Assembly: GCA_021786915.1 (NCBI GenBank) | Contig: JAJYMP010000399.1 | Coordinates: 1 to 10,676, forward strand | DNA length: 10,676 bases | Direction of reading: 5' to 3' | From: Chloroflexota bacterium | GTDB taxonomy: Bacteria > Chloroflexota > Limnocylindria > Limnocylindrales > CSP1-4 | Shown: positions 5,184 through 10,676 of the stretch, in pieces | Layout: every line of letters begins with the position of its first letter | How positions within the stretch are numbered: the first letter of the stretch is position 1 | The notes under the pieces: generated by a model | Told to the model about the DNA's origin: nothing | The model's database searches: none | The model's input: the letters and a program-made list of their open reading frames with translations, nothing else | Position numbers and translations under genes: made by a program

Positions 5184-6011
5184 ATGCGCCTTCGACTCCC
5201 GCTTCCGATCGCCCTGGCCGCGTTGCTGGCCGCCGGCTGCTCGGGCGCCTCAGTCGGCTCGGCCGCCTCGCAGTCAGCCGGTTCGGCCGCCGGCACCTCG
5301 ACCGACCTCCAGATCTACGCCGCCGCCTCGCTCAAGGCGGTGCTCGACCAGGTCAAGACCGCCTACGAGGCGGCCACGCCGGGCATCACCCTGACGATCT
5401 CGACCGATTCATCGACCGCCCTCGAGACCAAGATCGAGCAGGGCGCGCCCGCCGACGTCTTCCTCTCGGCGGACACGAAGAACCCCAGGACGCTGTTCGA
5501 CAAGGGCCTCGCCTCGGGTTCGGTCGTCGACTTCGCGGGCAACCTGCTGACGGTCATCGTCCCGAGCGCCAACCCCGCGGGGATCGCGGCGCCCGTGGAC
5601 CTCGCGCGGCCCGGCGTCAAGGTCATCGCCTGCTCGGACGGCGTGCCCATCGAGAAGTACACGGCCCAGTGGGTCGCCAAGGTGTCTTCGCTGCCGGCCT
5701 ACGGCGCCGACTTCGCCACCCGGTACAACGCCAACATCGTCTCGCGCGAGGACAACGTGGGCGCCATCGTCACCAAGGTGGCCCTGGGCGAGGGCGACGC
5801 CGGCGTCGTCTACGTCACCGACGCCAAGGCCTCCGACAAGGTGAAGACGATCGACATCCCGGCGGACCAGAACGTGCCCGCGACCTATGGCGGCGTCGTC
5901 GTCAAGGCCTCGGCGCACGGCGAGGCCGCCGCCGCGTTCCTCGCCTGGCTGACGGGCCCCAAGGGCGAGGCGATCCTGGCCTCGTTCGGGTTCGCCCCGC
6001 CGTCGGGGTAG
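5184..6011 (+). CDS. modA: Molybdate ABC transporter substrate-binding lipoprotein ModA
   Basis: A 275-residue extracytoplasmic receptor that captures molybdate or tungstate and hands it to ModB. GAAGAGGG (5167-5174) precedes ATG 5184 by 9 bases. A type II signal peptide ends in LAAGC (Cys19, lipid anchor), followed by a Ser/Ala/Gly-rich linker to about residue 40. The mature domain shows IYAAASL (Ser49), STDSSTAL (Ser76), the family hallmark GAPADVFLSAD (88-97), a VPIEKYT segment, NVGAIVTKVALGEGDAGVVYVTDA (split here at 192 and 210: Val192, Tyr210) and a C-terminal FLAWLTGPKG. The spacings Ser49-Ser76 (27) and Val192-Tyr210 (18) equal those of the molybdate ligands in E. coli ModA (Ser12-Ser39, Val152-Tyr170). 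The length is typical once the linker is allowed for. It sits between the TOBE regulator and modB. Confidence 0.96.
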   Translation: MRLRLPLPIALAALLAAGCSGASVGSAASQSAGSAAGTSTDLQIYAAASLKAVLDQVKTAYEAATPGITLTISTDSSTALETKIEQGAPADVFLSADTKNPRTLFDKGLASGSVVDFAGNLLTVIVPSANPAGIAAPVDLARPGVKVIACSDGVPIEKYTAQWVAKVSSLPAYGADFATRYNANIVSREDNVGAIVTKVALGEGDAGVVYVTDAKASDKVKTIDIPADQNVPATYGGVVVKASAHGEAAAAFLAWLTGPKGEAILASFGFAPPSG

Positions 6012-6018
6012 GGGCTGC

Positions 6019-6870
6019 GTGAGCGCGCCTGCGGCCGCGGTCCCCCGCGCCTCTGGCCAGCGGCGCGATGTCGGCTGGCCCGTTGCCGCCGTCGCCCTGG
6101 TGGCGACGCTGGCCTTCGGTCTGCCCGTCGTGGCACTGGTGGCGCGATCCTTGCTCGACGGCTCGCTCGCGGGCGCCGCGGGCACCGCGGCGGTCGTGGA
6201 CGCGCTCGTCCTGAGCCTCGAGACGACAACGGCGAGTCTCGTCCTGATGGTCCTGCTGGGGACGCCGCTGGCGCTCCTGCTCGCCCGGCGGCAGTTCCGC
6301 GGCTCGACGCTGCTCGAGAGCGTCATCGACCTGCCGATCGTCCTGCCGCCCTCGGTGGCGGGCCTCGCGCTGCTGTTGCTGCTGGGGCGCAACGGCCTGC
6401 TCGGACCGCCGCTCAGCGCGCTCGGCATCGAGCTGCCGTTCACCACCGCGGCGGTCGTCATCGCCCAGTGCTTCGTTGCCGCGCCGTTCTACGTGCGCTC
6501 GGCGCGGACCGGGTTCGCCTCAGTGGACCGCGACCTTGAGGACGCGGCTCGTGTCGACGGTGCGAGCGAGCGGGCGCTCTTCCTGCGGATCACCGTGCCG
6601 CTGGCCTCGAGCGCGCTGGCCGCCGGCCTGGTGATGAGCTGGGCCCGTGCGCTGGGCGAGTTCGGCGCGACGATCATGTTCGCCGGCAACGTCGAGGGCA
6701 GGACCCAGACGCTGCCGCTGATGGTCTACGGCGAGTTCCAGTCGGGCGGCCTCGACACGGCCGTGGCGGCGGCGTCGATCCTGGTCCTCGCGGCGCTCGG
6801 GGTGCTGATCGCCGTGCGGATCCTGCACTGGGGAAGAGTGCTCGACATCCGGTCCTCGACCGGCGGTTGA
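6019..6870 (+). CDS. modB: Molybdate ABC transporter permease ModB
   Basis: A 283-residue integral membrane subunit forming the molybdate channel. GTG 6019 lies 7 bases after the modA stop with a GGGG run just upstream. Several hydrophobic segments are visible at about residues 20-43, 63-90, 105-123, 142-160, 197-220 and 250-268. The cytoplasmic coupling (EAA) loop lies at 173-194 (DAARVDGASERALFLRITVP). The ModB signature RALGEFGATIMFAGN (210-224), followed by GRTQTLPL, confirms molybdate rather than sulfate specificity at family level. Unlike the usual modABC order, no ATPase gene follows: the next genes are convergent and unrelated. ModC must therefore be encoded elsewhere, or another ABC ATPase must serve. 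Confidence 0.96.
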   Translation: MSAPAAAVPRASGQRRDVGWPVAAVALVATLAFGLPVVALVARSLLDGSLAGAAGTAAVVDALVLSLETTTASLVLMVLLGTPLALLLARRQFRGSTLLESVIDLPIVLPPSVAGLALLLLLGRNGLLGPPLSALGIELPFTTAAVVIAQCFVAAPFYVRSARTGFASVDRDLEDAARVDGASERALFLRITVPLASSALAAGLVMSWARALGEFGATIMFAGNVEGRTQTLPLMVYGEFQSGGLDTAVAAASILVLAALGVLIAVRILHWGRVLDIRSSTGG

Positions 6871-6914
6871 GCCGCGCCGCCAGCCCACCCCCGCCATCGC
6901 CCCGCCGGCGGCAG

Positions 6915-6933
6915 CGGCCGGGCCACCGGGCCG
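6915..6933. terminator. Hairpin between modB and convergent small-gene operon
   Basis: CGGCCGG (6915-6921), loop GCCA, and CCG-g-GCCG (6926-6933) form a 7-bp stem with one bulged G. It occupies the 63-base gap between two converging stop codons, where a shared terminator is expected. No T tract is present. Confidence 0.4.
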
Positions 6934-7095
6934 TCAGCCCCTCCGGCGGCGGCGGCCGACGGGCGGCCTCCGGACGTGGAGGATCCTGATGGCGCGGCGC
7001 CAGCCGTCGTGCCGGGCGGGCGGATCGAGGTCGAGGCGGTACACCCAGGCCGGAACCTTCTCGAGCGCCTCGGCGGGAGCGGGATCCCCGCTCAT
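6934..7095 (-). CDS. 53-residue basic peptide of unknown function
   Basis: A small gene whose ATG (7095-7093) overlaps the TGA (7094-7092) of the preceding gene in the arrangement ATGA. It encodes 53 residues: an acidic/helical start (MSGDPAPAEALEKV), a central WVYRLDLDP segment, and a strongly basic tail (RRPPVGRRRRRG). Third codon positions are almost all G or C, as in the neighbouring real genes, which supports it being coding. A longer in-frame reading extends upstream to 7464, but it runs antiparallel in composition inside the 134-residue gene and is rejected. No family is recognised. The Arg-rich tail would suit nucleic acid or ribosome contact, but that is speculation. It is the last gene of a three-gene operon. 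Confidence 0.55.
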   Translation of the reverse strand: MSGDPAPAEALEKVPAWVYRLDLDPPARHDGWRRAIRILHVRRPPVGRRRRRG

Positions 7096-7496
7096 CCGAA
7101 CCACCGCGCAGCGTCTGCGTGCGTGACGCGCGGCCCGATGCCCCGCCGGACGATGACGGGCCATGCGGGGAGCGGTGCCTGCCGGGAGAGCTCGAGGTGG
7201 CGCACGGCCAGGGCGGCGGCCAGCGCGTCGCTCCCGAGCGCCGCGACGGCGCCGCGGAACGTGTGGTCGACGCCGCGCGCGGCGACATGGTCGAGGTCCG
7301 CGGTCGTGCGAGCCCCCGCGAGTGCCAGGCGATGACGAGAAACGGCCAGCACGAACGCTTCCGCCTGCCATCGGGCCGGCGGCGCCTCGTCCCGCTCGAG
7401 CACGTGGAGCAGGGCGGCTGCGAGCAGGCGCGGGGACGACACGCCGTGGCGCATGGCCGCGCACAACGTCTCGATCTGGATGTCGGGTGCTGTCAT
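7092..7496 (-). CDS. 134-residue helical protein of unknown function
   Basis: The ATG (7496-7494) overlaps the stop (7495-7493) of the upstream zinc-ribbon gene as ATGA, which fixes both the start and the operon. An alternative in-frame ATG at 7571 would add 25 residues inside the zinc-ribbon gene and cannot be excluded. The protein is rich in Ala, Leu, Arg and His and looks mostly alpha-helical (for example LLAAALLHVLERDE, then WQAEAFVLAVSRHRLALAGA). It has no signal peptide, no membrane segment and no cysteine beyond Cys12. The C-terminal part holds several His residues and ends DAARWFG. Codon third positions are GC-rich throughout. I do not recognise a family. Its stop overlaps the next small gene, again as ATGA. 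Confidence 0.65.
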   Translation of the reverse strand: MTAPDIQIETLCAAMRHGVSSPRLLAAALLHVLERDEAPPARWQAEAFVLAVSRHRLALAGARTTADLDHVAARGVDHTFRGAVAALGSDALAAALAVRHLELSRQAPLPAWPVIVRRGIGPRVTHADAARWFG

Positions 7497-7768
7497 GACG
7501 GCAGCGTCGTGATCCTGTATTTCCGGGGCTTCAACGCCGCGTGATCGCTGGGGCCCCCAGATCGTGTCCATTGGGGAACCGGAACCTGGGAGAGGGTGGT
7601 CAGCGGCCGGGACGTGGTGGTGGCGGGCCGGAGGTCGTGCACGACGACGGCTCGAGACGTCATGTGCCGCCGGCAGCGGCCGCAGACCATGACGACGTCG
7701 CCGGTGATCGAGCGGGCGGGGACAACCTGGTCGGACGGTCGATGCCGCCCGCAGGACTCGCAGTCCAT
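7493..7768 (-). CDS. Small four-cysteine zinc-ribbon protein of unknown function
   Basis: A 91-residue protein, first gene of the minus-strand trio. ATG 7768 is chosen because AAGGAG (minus strand, 7782-7777) lies 8 bases upstream and the first zinc knuckle follows at once. Cys3-x2-Cys6 (MDCESCGRH) and Cys29-x2-Cys32 (VCGRCRRH) form a treble/zinc-ribbon type site, with His9 and His35 just after each pair. The remaining 55 residues are Thr/Pro/Arg-rich and probably disordered, ending KPRKYRITTLPS. Its TGA overlaps the next ATG. It could be an RNA- or DNA-binding accessory protein, but no specific family is recognised. It differs clearly from the zinc-ribbon protein at 4129-4491 in length and cysteine spacing. 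Confidence 0.68.
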   Translation of the reverse strand: MDCESCGRHRPSDQVVPARSITGDVVMVCGRCRRHMTSRAVVVHDLRPATTTSRPLTTLSQVPVPQWTRSGGPSDHAALKPRKYRITTLPS

Positions 7769-7940
7769 CGATGGCGCTCCTTGTGCTCGCGAACTGGCGA
7801 TCATGTGCCTCCGGGCGGCCGGCGTCTGGTCGAGGTCCGGTCGTGAGCTCAGCTGACCAGCCGGGCCGCGCGGCCGCCACCGCCGTCGGGTGAACGTGGT
7901 GTCAACGATTGGACCCGGATCGCTGGGCGTCGCCTTGGGG

Positions 7941-7946
7941 TAGGCT
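7941..7946 (+). promoter_or_regulatory. Leaderless-type -10 element before methyltransferase
   Basis: TAGGCT fits the TANNNT -10 pattern and ends 6 bases before the GTG at 7953, so transcription would begin at the start codon itself. No Shine-Dalgarno sequence is present upstream of that GTG. No clear -35 is visible. Confidence 0.45.
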
Positions 7947-7952
7947 CGGCCG

Positions 7953-8780
7953 GTGACGCACGACAGCGATCGGCTGCGCGCAGACCTCGCGCGGTACTAC
8001 GACCAGAACGCGGCGGAGCGGGCAGTCCGCACGCTGTCGGGCGAACGCGTGGCGCGCCGCGGGTGGTTCATCGCCCGTCTGCAGGGGGAGGGCCGCCACA
8101 GCCTCGTCGAGATCGGGACCGGCCCGGGGATCGACGGCGCGGCATTCCGGGCGGCCGGGTTCGACGTCGCCGGTGTCGACCTGTCGACGGCGCACGTGGC
8201 GCTGGCGCGTGCCGCGGGGATCGACGCGCATGTCGCGGCGGCGCAGGAGCGCCCCCTCCCCAACGCCTCGTTCGACGCGCTCTGGAGCATGAGCGTCCTG
8301 ATGCACATGCCGGACCCCGACCTCGAGGCGGCGCTCGCCGAGTTCGCGCGGGTCCTGCGTCCGGGCGGTCTCGCGGCGTTCGGCATGTGGGGCGGCGACG
8401 GCTCGGAGGGCGCCAACCCGGACGACACGCTCGACCCGCCGCGCTACTTCAACTGGCGGACCGACGCCGCGATCGCCGCGGCGATCAGCCGACACGCGCG
8501 CCTGGAGGCGTTCGAGGCCTGGCCGGTCCGCGACGCCGGCGGCAGGTCCCACCACTACCAGTGGGCCGTCGCCCGGTTCGGGGGCGCCCGGGTTGTGTCC
8601 GACGTCGTGATCGGGTGGCGCCAGGTTCAGGCTGGGCATCGTCCTGCTGGTGATCTGGTCGTTCCGCTCGCCGACGTTCTCCCGGCTGGGGCTGGTGGCG
8701 TTCAAGCCGGCGCCTGTCGTGCCGCCTGCCGGGACGGTGCTCTTGCCGGCGCCGCACGGGAGTCACGGAGGCTGACATGA
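7953..8780 (+). CDS. Class I SAM-dependent methyltransferase with an aberrant C-terminal tail
   Basis: A Rossmann-fold methyltransferase of unknown substrate (Methyltransf_11/25 type), soluble. The SAM-binding motif I is VEIGTGPGIDG (52-62), the acidic residue of motif II is Asp76 (GVDLS), motif IV is FDALWSMSVLMHM (107-119), and the post-motif is FARVLRPGGLAAFGMW (131-146). The domain appears complete by about residue 210 (SHHYQWAVARFGG). GTG 7953 is supported by a leaderless-type promoter. From about residue 222 the codons of this frame switch to many T/A third positions, while the frame one base on becomes GC-rich. The last 50 or so residues (Ala/Gly-rich, several Cys) are therefore probably not a native part of the protein. 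A lost stop codon or a small insertion or deletion near 8590-8625 would explain this. Confidence 0.85.
   Translation: MTHDSDRLRADLARYYDQNAAERAVRTLSGERVARRGWFIARLQGEGRHSLVEIGTGPGIDGAAFRAAGFDVAGVDLSTAHVALARAAGIDAHVAAAQERPLPNASFDALWSMSVLMHMPDPDLEAALAEFARVLRPGGLAAFGMWGGDGSEGANPDDTLDPPRYFNWRTDAAIAAAISRHARLEAFEAWPVRDAGGRSHHYQWAVARFGGARVVSDVVIGWRQVQAGHRPAGDLVVPLADVLPAGAGGVQAGACRAACRDGALAGAARESRRLT
8611..8775 (+). pseudogene. Coding-like fragment overlapping methyltransferase 3' end, no standard start
   Basis: Directly after an in-frame TGA (8608-8610), this frame has 54 codons of which nearly all end in G or C, unlike the methyltransferase frame over the same bases. It reads as a basic start (ARFRLG), a hydrophobic run (IVLLVIWSF), then a Pro/Val-rich part ending HGSHGG. 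There is no ATG; the first usual start is GTG 8650, inside the hydrophobic run, without a ribosome-binding site. It may be the true 3' end of the methyltransferase gene displaced by a frameshift, or the remnant of a small membrane-protein gene. Its TGA at 8773-8775 is followed at once by a ribosome-binding-site/ATG pair. Confidence 0.4.
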
Positions 8781-8878
8781 TGAGGGGGCGGGGCGAGCCC
8801 CCATCGAGGACCGAGCGGCGCGGGCCCGTCCCGTCGGCGCCGCCGACAATGAGGTGCAGGTCATGCGGATCCTGGTGA
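8777..8878 (+). CDS. Possible 33-residue leader ORF overlapping the oxidoreductase start
   Basis: GGAGG (8767-8771) lies 5 bases before ATG-ATG at 8777, the best Shine-Dalgarno and start pair in this gap. The ORF encodes 33 Arg/Pro-rich residues ending MRCRSCGSW and stops at 8876-8878, 16 bases past the start of the oxidoreductase in another frame. Third positions are GC-rich. It could couple translation of the downstream gene or be fortuitous. A hairpin (8784-8802) lies within it. Confidence 0.25.
   Translation: MMRGRGEPPSRTERRGPVPSAPPTMRCRSCGSW
8784..8802 (+). terminator. GC hairpin upstream of oxidoreductase
   Basis: GGGGGC (8784-8789) and GCCCCC (8797-8802) form a 6-bp all-GC stem with a 7-base loop. 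It follows the methyltransferase stop but lacks a T tract, so it may be a terminator or an attenuator. A further short dyad, GTCGG-N5-CCGAC, lies at 8833-8847. Confidence 0.35.
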
Positions 8879-10083
8879 TCGGCGCGGGCGGCGTGGGCAC
8901 GGCGGCTGTGGCCATCGCGGCCCGGCGCGGCTTCTTCGAGCACATGGTGGTCGCCGACTACGACCCGGCCCGTGTGGAGCACGCACTTGCGCAGGTGGGC
9001 GGCGACACCCGTTTCTCCGGCGCGCGCGTGGACGCCGGGAGCGTGGACTCCATGGTGGCGCTCATCCGCGAGCACCGGATCACCCATGTCCTCAACGCCG
9101 TGGACCCGCGCTTCGTCATGCCCATCTTCGACGCCTGCTTCGCCGCGGGCGTGGACTACCTCGACATGGCGATGTCACTGTCGAAGCCGCATCCCGAGCA
9201 GCCCCACGCGCTGCCCGGGCTCAAGCTGGGCGACGAGCAGTTCGCCAAGGCCGAGGCGTGGCAGGCCGCGGGCCGCCTCGCGCTCGTGGGCGTGGGCGTC
9301 GAGCCCGGGCTCTCGGACGTGTTCGCGCGCTACGCCCAGGACGAGCTGTTCAGCGAGATCGACGAGGCGGGCGTCCGGGACGGCGCGAACCTCGTCGTCG
9401 ACGGCTACGACTTCGCCCCGTCGTTCTCCATCTGGACCACGATCGAGGAGTGCCTCAACCCTCCGGCGATCTGGGAGGAGGGCCGAGGCTGGTTCACGAC
9501 GCCCCCGTTCTCCGAGCCCGAGGTGTTCGACTTCCCCGAGGGCATCGGCCCCATTGAGTGCGTCAACGTGGAGCACGAGGAGGTGCTCCTGATCCCGCGC
9601 TGGGTCAAGGCCAAGCGGGTCACCTTCAAGTACGGCCTGGGCAACGAGTTCATCAACGTGCTCAAGGTGCTCCACGCGCTGGGCCTCGACCGCACCGAGC
9701 CCGTGACCGTAAAGGGCGCCAAGGTCTCGCCCCGCGACGTCGTGGCGGCATGCCTGCCAGACCCGGCTGGGCTGGGCGCCAAGATGCACGGCAAGACGTG
9801 CGCCGGGACGTACGTCACCGGCAGGGGCAAGGACGGCAACCCGCGGGCGGTCTACCTGTACCACGTGGTGGACAGCGGCTGGTCGTGGCGCGAGTACGGC
9901 AGCCAGGCCGTGGTCTGGCAGACCGCGATCAACCCGATCGTGGCCCTCGAGCTGTTGGCTGCGGGGACCTGGGCGGGCGCCGGCGTGCTCGGCCCCGAGG
10001 CGTTCGCGCCCAAACCCTTCCTCGACATGCTCGTCGCGTACGGTTCCCCGTGGGGCATGCGCGAGGAGCCCGTCCCGGGCTGA
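8863..10083 (+). CDS. Saccharopine dehydrogenase family oxidoreductase
   Basis: A 406-residue NAD(P)-dependent enzyme related to saccharopine reductase, lysine dehydrogenase and carboxynorspermidine dehydrogenase; the substrate is not determined by sequence alone. ATG 8863 is chosen because GAGGTG (8851-8856) sits 6 bases upstream and the Rossmann strand starts immediately (MRILVIGAGGVG, loop residues 7-12). Asp32 at the end of the second strand (VVADYD) suggests NAD rather than NADP. HVLNAVDPRFVMPIFDAC and GVDYLDMAM (split motifs around residues 78-110) are typical of the family's dinucleotide-binding domain. The C-terminal catalytic domain includes GVGVEPGLSDV, IGPIECVNVEHEE and RVTFKYGLG. 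Length is normal for the family. The gene stands alone, between a methyltransferase and a convergent DNA glycosylase, so context does not name a pathway. Confidence 0.92.
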   Translation: MRILVIGAGGVGTAAVAIAARRGFFEHMVVADYDPARVEHALAQVGGDTRFSGARVDAGSVDSMVALIREHRITHVLNAVDPRFVMPIFDACFAAGVDYLDMAMSLSKPHPEQPHALPGLKLGDEQFAKAEAWQAAGRLALVGVGVEPGLSDVFARYAQDELFSEIDEAGVRDGANLVVDGYDFAPSFSIWTTIEECLNPPAIWEEGRGWFTTPPFSEPEVFDFPEGIGPIECVNVEHEEVLLIPRWVKAKRVTFKYGLGNEFINVLKVLHALGLDRTEPVTVKGAKVSPRDVVAACLPDPAGLGAKMHGKTCAGTYVTGRGKDGNPRAVYLYHVVDSGWSWREYGSQAVVWQTAINPIVALELLAAGTWAGAGVLGPEAFAPKPFLDMLVAYGSPWGMREEPVPG

Positions 10084-10113
10084 TCTCAGGGGTTTCCAGG
10101 GCGGGCCGCCGGA

Positions 10114-10125
10114 GGTCCTAGGACC
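10114..10125. other. Perfect 12-bp palindrome GGTCCTAGGACC
   Basis: The sequence equals its own reverse complement, with CTAG at the centre. It sits in the 162-base gap between the convergent oxidoreductase and glycosylase genes. It could be part of a terminator or a protein-binding site. With no loop it is a poor hairpin by itself. Confidence 0.3.
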
Positions 10126-10154
10126 GCGATGCCAGCCGGCGATCCGGTGTCCAC

Positions 10155-10168
10155 CCCCGCGCGAGGGG
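10155..10168. terminator. Weak hairpin in convergent gap
   Basis: CCCC (10155-10158) and GGGG (10165-10168) pair around GCGCGA. The stem is only 4 bp, but it is suitably placed between two converging genes. Nothing else convincing is seen in 10084-10245. Confidence 0.2.
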
Positions 10169-10245
10169 CCGAGTCCGGGCGGGTCCTGTGAGGAAGCGTT
10201 AAGAGGGGCCGGACCTCGGGCGGCGCGGAGCGGGCCACGCCCGCC

Positions 10246-10676
10246 TCAGAGGCGCTCGATCCGCCGCGGCGCCATGCGCGGACCGTATCGAGGCGCGCTG
10301 AGCCCCATGGCCTCCAGCAGGCGGACGACCCGGCCACGCTGGCCCCGGTACGGCTCGAGCAGCTCGAGCATCCGCTCGTCGGTGCCGCGCGGCTCGCCCG
10401 CCAGCGCCCAGGAGACCAGGCTGGGCAGGTGGGCGTCGCCCACGCTGACCGCGTCCGGGTCGCCGAAGGCGCGCATGCCCACCTCGGCTGCGGTCCAAAG
10501 GCCGATGCCGGGGAACGATCGAAGCGCGCGGTATGCGGGCTCCGGGTCGGCCCCCGGGCCCGCGGCCGTCTCCGCGAGCCGCTCCAGACGCGGCGCCTCC
10601 CGTGCCACCCAACGGATCAGCTCGGCGCGGCGCTGCTCGAGGCCCACCGGGTGGAACGCGTGGTAGGGGAGCGACG
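10246..10676 (-). CDS. AlkA-like HhH-GPD DNA glycosylase, N-terminal part outside window
   Basis: The C-terminal 143 residues of a base-excision-repair glycosylase of the DNA-3-methyladenine glycosylase II group, which flips out and removes alkylated bases. The frame is open to the right edge (reading SLPYHAFHPVGLEQRRAEL), so the GTG at 10647 is not the true start and the N-terminal part of the gene (about half) is missing. The helix-hairpin-helix is LRSFPGIGLWTAAEV, and the GPD-loop Asp lies about 20 residues later in SVGDAHLP, the expected place for the catalytic aspartate (compare AlkA Asp238). No Cys-rich iron-sulfur loop follows, which argues against the MutY/Nth branch. The protein ends RMAPRRIERL. 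It converges on the oxidoreductase gene. Confidence 0.88.
   Translation of the reverse strand, partial: SLPYHAFHPVGLEQRRAELIRWVAREAPRLERLAETAAGPGADPEPAYRALRSFPGIGLWTAAEVGMRAFGDPDAVSVGDAHLPSLVSWALAGEPRGTDERMLELLEPYRGQRGRVVRLLEAMGLSAPRYGPRMAPRRIERL

Noticed and set aside
4409..5296. Minus-strand frame of 295 codons across the regulator and intergenic region
   Set aside because: It overlaps both the HTH-TOBE gene and the zinc-ribbon start, and contains no domain-like sequence.
5409..6461. Minus-strand frame of 350 codons opposite modA and modB
   Set aside because: It is a shadow of two strongly recognised transporter genes.
7119..7544. Plus-strand frame (141 codons) opposite the 134-residue gene
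   Set aside because: The minus-strand gene has the operon overlaps and better codon third positions, and the plus frame has no ribosome-binding site or family signal.

Overview
This is a strongly GC-rich chromosomal window. Real reading frames are marked by third codon positions that are almost all G or C. It looks like a Chloroflexota or actinobacterial-type genome: there are GTG/TTG starts, 4-base start/stop overlaps, a probable leaderless promoter, and an S41 peptidase with a TFGTGTVL motif that I associate (from memory, unchecked) with Chloroflexota. No rRNA, tRNA, CRISPR array, transposase or phage gene is visible. No gene-free stretch exceeds 300 bases; the longest, 4492-4748, is a divergent regulatory region.

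Layout, left to right. (1) 2-736: 3' part of a homocysteine S-methyltransferase, followed by a hairpin. (2) 888-4001, plus strand: a secreted lipoprotein of unknown function, a GT2 glycosyltransferase joined to it by a GTGA overlap, and a membrane-anchored S41/PDZ peptidase. In the peptidase the Lys of the usual Ser-Lys dyad is replaced by Thr. (3) 4129-4491, minus strand: a small double zinc-ribbon protein with a Gly/Tyr/Ser-rich linker. (4) 4492-4748: divergent control region with a promoter, a 19-bp dyad and twin palindromes. (5) 4749-6870, plus strand: a molybdate uptake operon made of an HTH-TOBE regulator, ModA and ModB, with no ModC ATPase. (6) 6934-7768, minus strand: a tight operon of three small genes (zinc ribbon, 134-residue unknown, 53-residue basic peptide) joined by two ATGA overlaps. 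This is the best candidate here for something undescribed. (7) 7953-8780: a class I methyltransferase with a leaderless-type promoter. Coding signal moves to another frame near its 3' end. (8) 8863-10083: a saccharopine dehydrogenase family oxidoreductase, preceded by a possible short overlapping ORF. (9) 10246-10676, minus strand: the C-terminal part of an AlkA-like HhH-GPD DNA glycosylase that runs off the right edge.

Functionally the window is mostly housekeeping and accessory metabolism: methionine salvage, molybdate import and its control, envelope proteolysis and glycosylation, amino-acid-type dehydrogenation and base-excision repair. The points most worth a second look are the substituted peptidase active site, the cryptic three-gene operon, the reading-frame switch at the end of the methyltransferase, and the ordered DNA elements around 4523-4651.
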